Shown here in pieces: positions 6,205 through 9,280 of a stretch of DNA of 9,280 nt. Numbering within the stretch: the stretch's first letter is position 1; every line of letters begins with the position of its first letter. The stretch is from Streptomycetaceae bacterium (GTDB lineage Bacteria; Actinomycetota; Actinomycetes; Nanopelagicales; Nanopelagicaceae), in the NCBI GenBank assembly GCA_027486075.1, contig JAIXPU010000003.1, positions 1 to 9,280 on the forward strand, written 5' to 3'. The notes under the pieces are model-generated. The model was not told the origin of the DNA. It was given only the letters and a program-made list of their open reading frames with translations, and did not search any database. Made by a program: the position numbers and the translations under genes.

Positions 6205-7752
6205 TTAGGGCTTGCGATTGATAGTAATCGTGACTGAGTTACCGATTGTCTGCGCCATTCCTGAATCTGGCGCTTGTCTAATAACAACACCTTCTGGTTG
6301 CGCTGCGTCATAGTCGTAGAACTCTTTAATCAAGAATCCTGCCTGAATCAAAATTGTCTTCGCTTGAATTGCTTCAATCCCAATCAAATTAGGCACGGTA
6401 ACTTCACCGCTAGCAATTGTCAGAATTACCGAACTACCAGCTTCGGTAACAGATCCAACTGGTGGAAGTACTTCTAGAACTGTTCCTTGTGGTTGATCTG
6501 ATGGCATCGCCACGGTCTGTGAAACCAATAAGCCAACTGCGGTAAGCGCAGAACGAGCATCAATCAGCGACATACCAATCAAGTCATCGGGAACGATCGC
6601 ATCTCCTGGTCCATCTGAAACAGTGAGGGTTACAGTCGAACCCGCACTTAAACGAGTCGTTGCCAGTGGGTTTTGGCTGGCCACGCGATCGCGCGGAATT
6701 ACGCCATCGTGAGCTCGTTTGATGATGATTGTGTAATCAGAGAGCAGCGCTCGCGACATCTCTTCACTTAAGCCCACAACGTTGGGCAACATAGGAGCAG
6801 AGTTATTTGGATTTCCGCTCATTGCGAGCCCTGTAATTGCAATAGCGATCGCGGCAAAGAATGAACCACCCCACGCAATTGCAGCGCGACGAGACATCAG
6901 AGGCTTCTTCGGAAGTTGCGTCGTGATCTCTTGACCTGCGCGCGCCTTGGCGATGTCATCGAGCATCTCTTGCGCGCTCTGATAACGATCTTCTGGTTTC
7001 TTAGCTAGCGCAACCGCGAGAATGATCTCAATACCTTCTGGCAAAGTCTTATCAATCGACCGGGCAAGTGGTGCGGTACTTGATGCATGCTGAAGTGCGA
7101 TGGATACAGGTGTTTCACCAGTAAATGGTGGAGTGCCAGTGAGTAGTTCAAAAAGTAGGCAACCAGTTGAGTAAATATCGCTTCGCGAATCAGCTGGTTC
7201 GCCCACTGCTTGTTCAGGTGAAAGATATTGCGCAGTACCAACGACGTTCCAAGTACTTGTGAGCGTTGCACCTAAATCATCCATGGCACGGGCGATACCA
7301 AAATCCATCACCTTGACATCACCGTTATTGGTAATCATGACATTCGCTGGTTTGATATCGCGGTGCACAATCTGTTGGCGATGAGAGTATTCAAGTCCGG
7401 CGAGAATTCCTTCAGCGATTTCTAAAGCGCGCGCTAAAGGTAACTTTTCGCCTTGATGGATGAGTTCGCGCAATGTGTGGCCAGAAACTAACTCCATCAC
7501 TATGTAAGGAGCTGGCTCTTCTCCAGAGTCATAGACAGCAACAATTGCTGGGTGGTTAAGGCCGGCTGCAGCCTTTGCCTCTTTGCGAAAGCGCGCAACG
7601 AAGTTTGGATCTTTCGCTAAATCACTACGAAGGATTTTGACTGCTACTTCGCGTGAAAGTCTCTGATCTTGGGCGATATAGACATCGGCCATTCCACCAG
7701 TGCCAATCATCTGACCCAATTGGTAGCGCCCGCCGAGCAATGAATTCATCAT
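6205..7752 (-). CDS. pknB: Serine/threonine protein kinase PknB with three PASTA domains
   Basis: A 515-residue receptor kinase of peptidoglycan sensing and cell-wall/division control. The kinase domain (about 9-270) has the Gly loop 'GTGGMADV' (17-24), Lys39 in 'AVKIL', Glu58, the catalytic 'HRDIKPAN' (130-137, Asp132), 'DFG' (150-152) and 'GTAQYLSPEQ' (172-181). Thr165 and Thr167 in the activation loop align with the autophosphorylated T171/T173 of mycobacterial PknB. After a juxtamembrane linker there is one TM helix (about 288-311), then three extracellular PASTA repeats (about 320-383, 384-449, 450-514), against four in M. tuberculosis. The start ATGATG is preceded by GGAG with seven-base spacing, and the first ATG overlaps the pstP stop (ATGA, 7752-7749), implying translational coupling. 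The pknA, pbpA and rodA genes usually beside it are missing here. Confidence 0.96.
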   Translation of the reverse strand: MMNSLLGGRYQLGQMIGTGGMADVYIAQDQRLSREVAVKILRSDLAKDPNFVARFRKEAKAAAGLNHPAIVAVYDSGEEPAPYIVMELVSGHTLRELIHQGEKLPLARALEIAEGILAGLEYSHRQQIVHRDIKPANVMITNNGDVKVMDFGIARAMDDLGATLTSTWNVVGTAQYLSPEQAVGEPADSRSDIYSTGCLLFELLTGTPPFTGETPVSIALQHASSTAPLARSIDKTLPEGIEIILAVALAKKPEDRYQSAQEMLDDIAKARAGQEITTQLPKKPLMSRRAAIAWGGSFFAAIAIAITGLAMSGNPNNSAPMLPNVVGLSEEMSRALLSDYTIIIKRAHDGVIPRDRVASQNPLATTRLSAGSTVTLTVSDGPGDAIVPDDLIGMSLIDARSALTAVGLLVSQTVAMPSDQPQGTVLEVLPPVGSVTEAGSSVILTIASGEVTVPNLIGIEAIQAKTILIQAGFLIKEFYDYDAAQPEGVVIRQAPDSGMAQTIGNSVTITINRKP

Positions 7753-8525
7753 CCAGCTGCTCCAATCGTTTCAAAGGTATCTGGTTGCTTCTCTTCGACT
7801 ATATCGGCAATAACGAGAGTGACGTTATCCGGTGCACCATTTATATAAGTGGCATCAACGAGAGCAGCAACAGCGGCATCTCGATCCTTGCCCTTAAGGA
7901 GCGATTTAATCTCTTTCTCAGTCAATACTGATGAGAGCCCATCGCTACAGATCAAGAAACGGTCTCCCAGCTTCACATCGATTACTGGAAGCGGAACTTC
8001 GATATTTCCTTCACCCATCAATACTTGAGTAAGAACAGATCTCTGTGGGTGAGTTGCGATATCTGACTCTGAAATTGCGCCCTGGTTAAGCAGCTCTTGG
8101 ATTACGGTGTGGTCAACGCTCAATTGATCAAAAGAGCTGCCACGTAAGCGATAGGCGCGAGAATCTCCGATATGTAAGAGCGCAACTGATTCGCCGCGCA
8201 AAAGTAAAGAAGTAAGAGTTGTTCCCATACCTGACAGAGCTGGATTCTCTTCAACTGCGTTCTTTAGTGATTGATCTGCCTCTTGAATCGCCTGCAAGTA
8301 AAGATCGTCAGCTGATTCTTCATCAATATCTGGATGTGTAAAGACTTGGGCAGATTGCACAAGAGTTTTGATGGCAAGTGATGATGCAACTTCGCCAGCG
8401 GCATGTCCGCCCATTCCATCGGCCACAGCAATTAAATTCTTTGCAGCAAGAGCGCTATCTTCATTGCCACTTCGCACCAGGCCAACTGCTGAACGCGCAG
8501 ATGTTGCGAAGTAGTAGGCGGCCAT
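7749..8525 (-). CDS. pstP: PP2C-family serine/threonine protein phosphatase (PstP type)
   Basis: A 258-residue metal-dependent phosphatase, expected to dephosphorylate PknB and its targets. PP2C motifs are in order: 'GLVRSGNED' (15-23), 'ADGMGGHAAGE' (35-45, metal ligands Asp36/Gly37), 'SGMGTTL' (98-104), 'HIGDSRAYRLR' (118-128), 'DHTVIQELL' (138-146), 'HPQRSVLTQVLM' (159-170), 'ICSDGLS' (192-198, Asp195) and 'APDNVT' (231-236, Asp233). The protein ends soon after the catalytic domain. It lacks the transmembrane helix and external domain of mycobacterial PstP (about 514 residues), so it should be soluble. The open frame extends 18 codons upstream to 8579, but that would overlap gdpD. ATG 8525 gives the canonical short N-terminus, with a TAGGCT -10-like element seven bases before it. 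pstP is first in a pstP-pknB operon. Confidence 0.94.
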   Translation of the reverse strand: MAAYYFATSARSAVGLVRSGNEDSALAAKNLIAVADGMGGHAAGEVASSLAIKTLVQSAQVFTHPDIDEESADDLYLQAIQEADQSLKNAVEENPALSGMGTTLTSLLLRGESVALLHIGDSRAYRLRGSSFDQLSVDHTVIQELLNQGAISESDIATHPQRSVLTQVLMGEGNIEVPLPVIDVKLGDRFLICSDGLSSVLTEKEIKSLLKGKDRDAAVAALVDATYINGAPDNVTLVIADIVEEKQPDTFETIGAAG

Positions 8526-8532
8526 GTGGGTA

Positions 8533-8538
8533 AGCCTA
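8533..8538 (-). promoter_or_regulatory. pstP-pknB operon -10 element, predicted leaderless
   Basis: TAGGCT on the minus strand (8538-8533) is followed by TACCCAC and ATG 8525. No good Shine-Dalgarno is present (only AGG nine bases away) and no clear -35. It is back-to-back with the gdpD element within 36 bp. Confidence 0.48.
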
Positions 8539-8545
8539 ATCTCTT

Positions 8546-8554
8546 TGCTACTCT
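8546..8554 (+). promoter_or_regulatory. gdpD extended -10 element, predicted leaderless
   Basis: TGC immediately before TACTCT (8549-8554) forms an extended -10, which can work without a -35. Seven bases (CGGTCGC) then lead to ATG 8562, with no Shine-Dalgarno between. Confidence 0.5.
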
Positions 8555-8561
8555 CGGTCGC

Positions 8562-9257
8562 ATGCAGATCTATGCTCATCGCGGCGCCAGCGCCGATTTC
8601 CCAGAGCTGACTTTGGCTGCCTACGAAGGCGCGGTGGCGCAGGGGGCCGATGGCTTTGAATGCGATCTGCGATTAACTAAGGATGAAGTGCCGGTGCTCT
8701 GGCATAACGCATCAATGCTCGAACGCGCTGGCAACCCTGGCCTGATTGCGGAGATGACCTTTGCCGAAGTTTCGCGGGCATACCCACAGATTCTTACCTT
8801 GGCTGAATTTTTAGATTTTGCAGTGAGCAATAAGAAAGGTGTGCTCCTGGAAACAAAGCACCCCGTCATTTCCGGAAATCGCATCGAAGAGGTGATTGCA
8901 CAAACTCTCGCGACAACTTCTGGAATTGCATCCATCGATGTTTCGGTAATGTCATTTAGTTGGTTTGCGATAGAAAAGATGAAGCGCGTAGATCCATCTA
9001 TTCATACAACTTTCCTGATGCACAAACACACTAGCTGGCTACAAGCAAAGCTATCTTCAGCTGCTGCGATTGGACCCGGAATTAATGAATTACGCGAAGA
9101 GCCCATCAGGGCCAAGCGCATCAAGGATTTAGGGCGCTCGCTCAATGTCTGGACCGTCAATGAAGATAGCGATATCAAACTTTGCGAGAAGGTCGGCGTC
9201 GATATTCTCATCACAAATAAGCCGGCACATGCACGAGAGGTACTCAGGTATCCTTAA
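8562..9257 (+). CDS. Glycerophosphodiester phosphodiesterase family protein
   Basis: A 231-residue TIM-barrel GDPD. It would hydrolyse glycerophosphodiesters from phospholipid turnover to glycerol-3-phosphate and an alcohol. The start 'MQIYAHRGAS' places catalytic His6 in HRG. 'FECDLRLTKD' (32-41) gives metal ligands Glu33 and Asp35, 'WHN' (47-49) gives the second catalytic His48, 'LLETKHP' (95-101) gives Glu97, and 'NVWTVN' (195-200) is the usual C-terminal strand. Two family positions differ: the common ENT after HRGAS is 'ELT' (15-17), and the HD pair is HN, though the His is kept. There is no signal peptide, so a cytoplasmic location is likely. ATG 8562 is preferred to the in-frame ATG at 8526, which would add twelve unconserved residues. 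The gene is not part of the usual pknB cluster and diverges from pstP with a 36-bp gap. Confidence 0.92.
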   Translation: MQIYAHRGASADFPELTLAAYEGAVAQGADGFECDLRLTKDEVPVLWHNASMLERAGNPGLIAEMTFAEVSRAYPQILTLAEFLDFAVSNKKGVLLETKHPVISGNRIEEVIAQTLATTSGIASIDVSVMSFSWFAIEKMKRVDPSIHTTFLMHKHTSWLQAKLSSAAAIGPGINELREEPIRAKRIKDLGRSLNVWTVNEDSDIKLCEKVGVDILITNKPAHAREVLRYP

Positions 9258-9260
9258 CCA

Positions 9261-9280
9261 GTGAGCAACCCGGAAAGCCA
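9261..9280 (+). CDS. Possible start of the next gene (partial)
   Basis: A GTG three bases after the gdpD stop opens a frame reading M-S-N-P-E-S to the window edge, a plausible actinobacterial N-terminus in operon-like spacing. Only six full codons are visible, so identity and even existence are uncertain. Confidence 0.25.

Noticed and set aside
8526..8579. N-terminal extensions of PstP (to 8579) and of the GDPD (to 8526)
   Set aside because: The two extensions overlap each other head-to-head, carry no family conservation, and both shorter starts have -10-like elements at the same distance.
1..9280. CRISPR array, insertion sequence, prophage, toxin-antitoxin or defence genes
   Set aside because: No repeated spacer-like units, terminal inverted repeats, transposase, integrase or nuclease motifs were seen. 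All space is filled by recognised genes and short gaps.

Overview
The window looks like the stretch just downstream of gyrA near the replication origin of a small-genome, moderate-GC actinobacterium. The evidence is the gene order: tRNA-Ile(GAU), tRNA-Ala(UGC), cyclophilin (ppiA), rhomboid protease, crgA, pabA/trpG, pknB and pstP. This is the conserved actinobacterial origin-proximal block, seen for example around Rv0006-Rv0018c in Mycobacterium. The modest GC (by eye somewhat under 50%), very short intergenic gaps, overlapping ends and shortened proteins suggest a streamlined aquatic lineage such as the freshwater acI group (Nanopelagicales). That lineage assignment is an inference.

Layout. 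Positions 4-164 hold two tRNA genes, closed by a strong rho-independent terminator (168-198). Positions 197-2089 hold two minus-strand membrane transporters, a DMT/EamA permease and an SbtA-family sodium/bicarbonate permease. Positions 2168-3278 hold ppiA and a rhomboid protease on the plus strand. The rhomboid gene runs 60 bp tail-to-tail into a large minus-strand membrane iron-sulfur reductase (3219-5261), which follows crgA (5278-5544) on the same strand. pabA (5573-6202, plus) diverges from crgA and meets pknB (6205-7752, minus) with only 2 bp between stop codons. pknB overlaps the upstream pstP by ATGA. A glycerophosphodiester phosphodiesterase (8562-9257) diverges from pstP, and a further reading frame may begin at 9261.

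How the genes work together. PknB (kinase with three extracellular PASTA domains) and PstP (its PP2C phosphatase partner) form a coupled Ser/Thr phosphorylation module, and CrgA is a divisome membrane protein. The pknA, pbpA and rodA genes that usually lie between pknB and pstP are absent here. PabA supplies ammonia for folate and/or tryptophan synthesis. The Fe-S protein is a membrane-anchored electron-transfer reductase of unknown partner. SbtA would import bicarbonate.

I see no CRISPR array, insertion sequence, phage gene or defence system. The most informative non-gene signal is a recurrent arrangement in which a -10-like hexamer lies 6 or 7 bases before the ATG with no good Shine-Dalgarno sequence. 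It occurs at six genes and implies leaderless transcripts. It also settles several start codons that open frames would otherwise extend too far.
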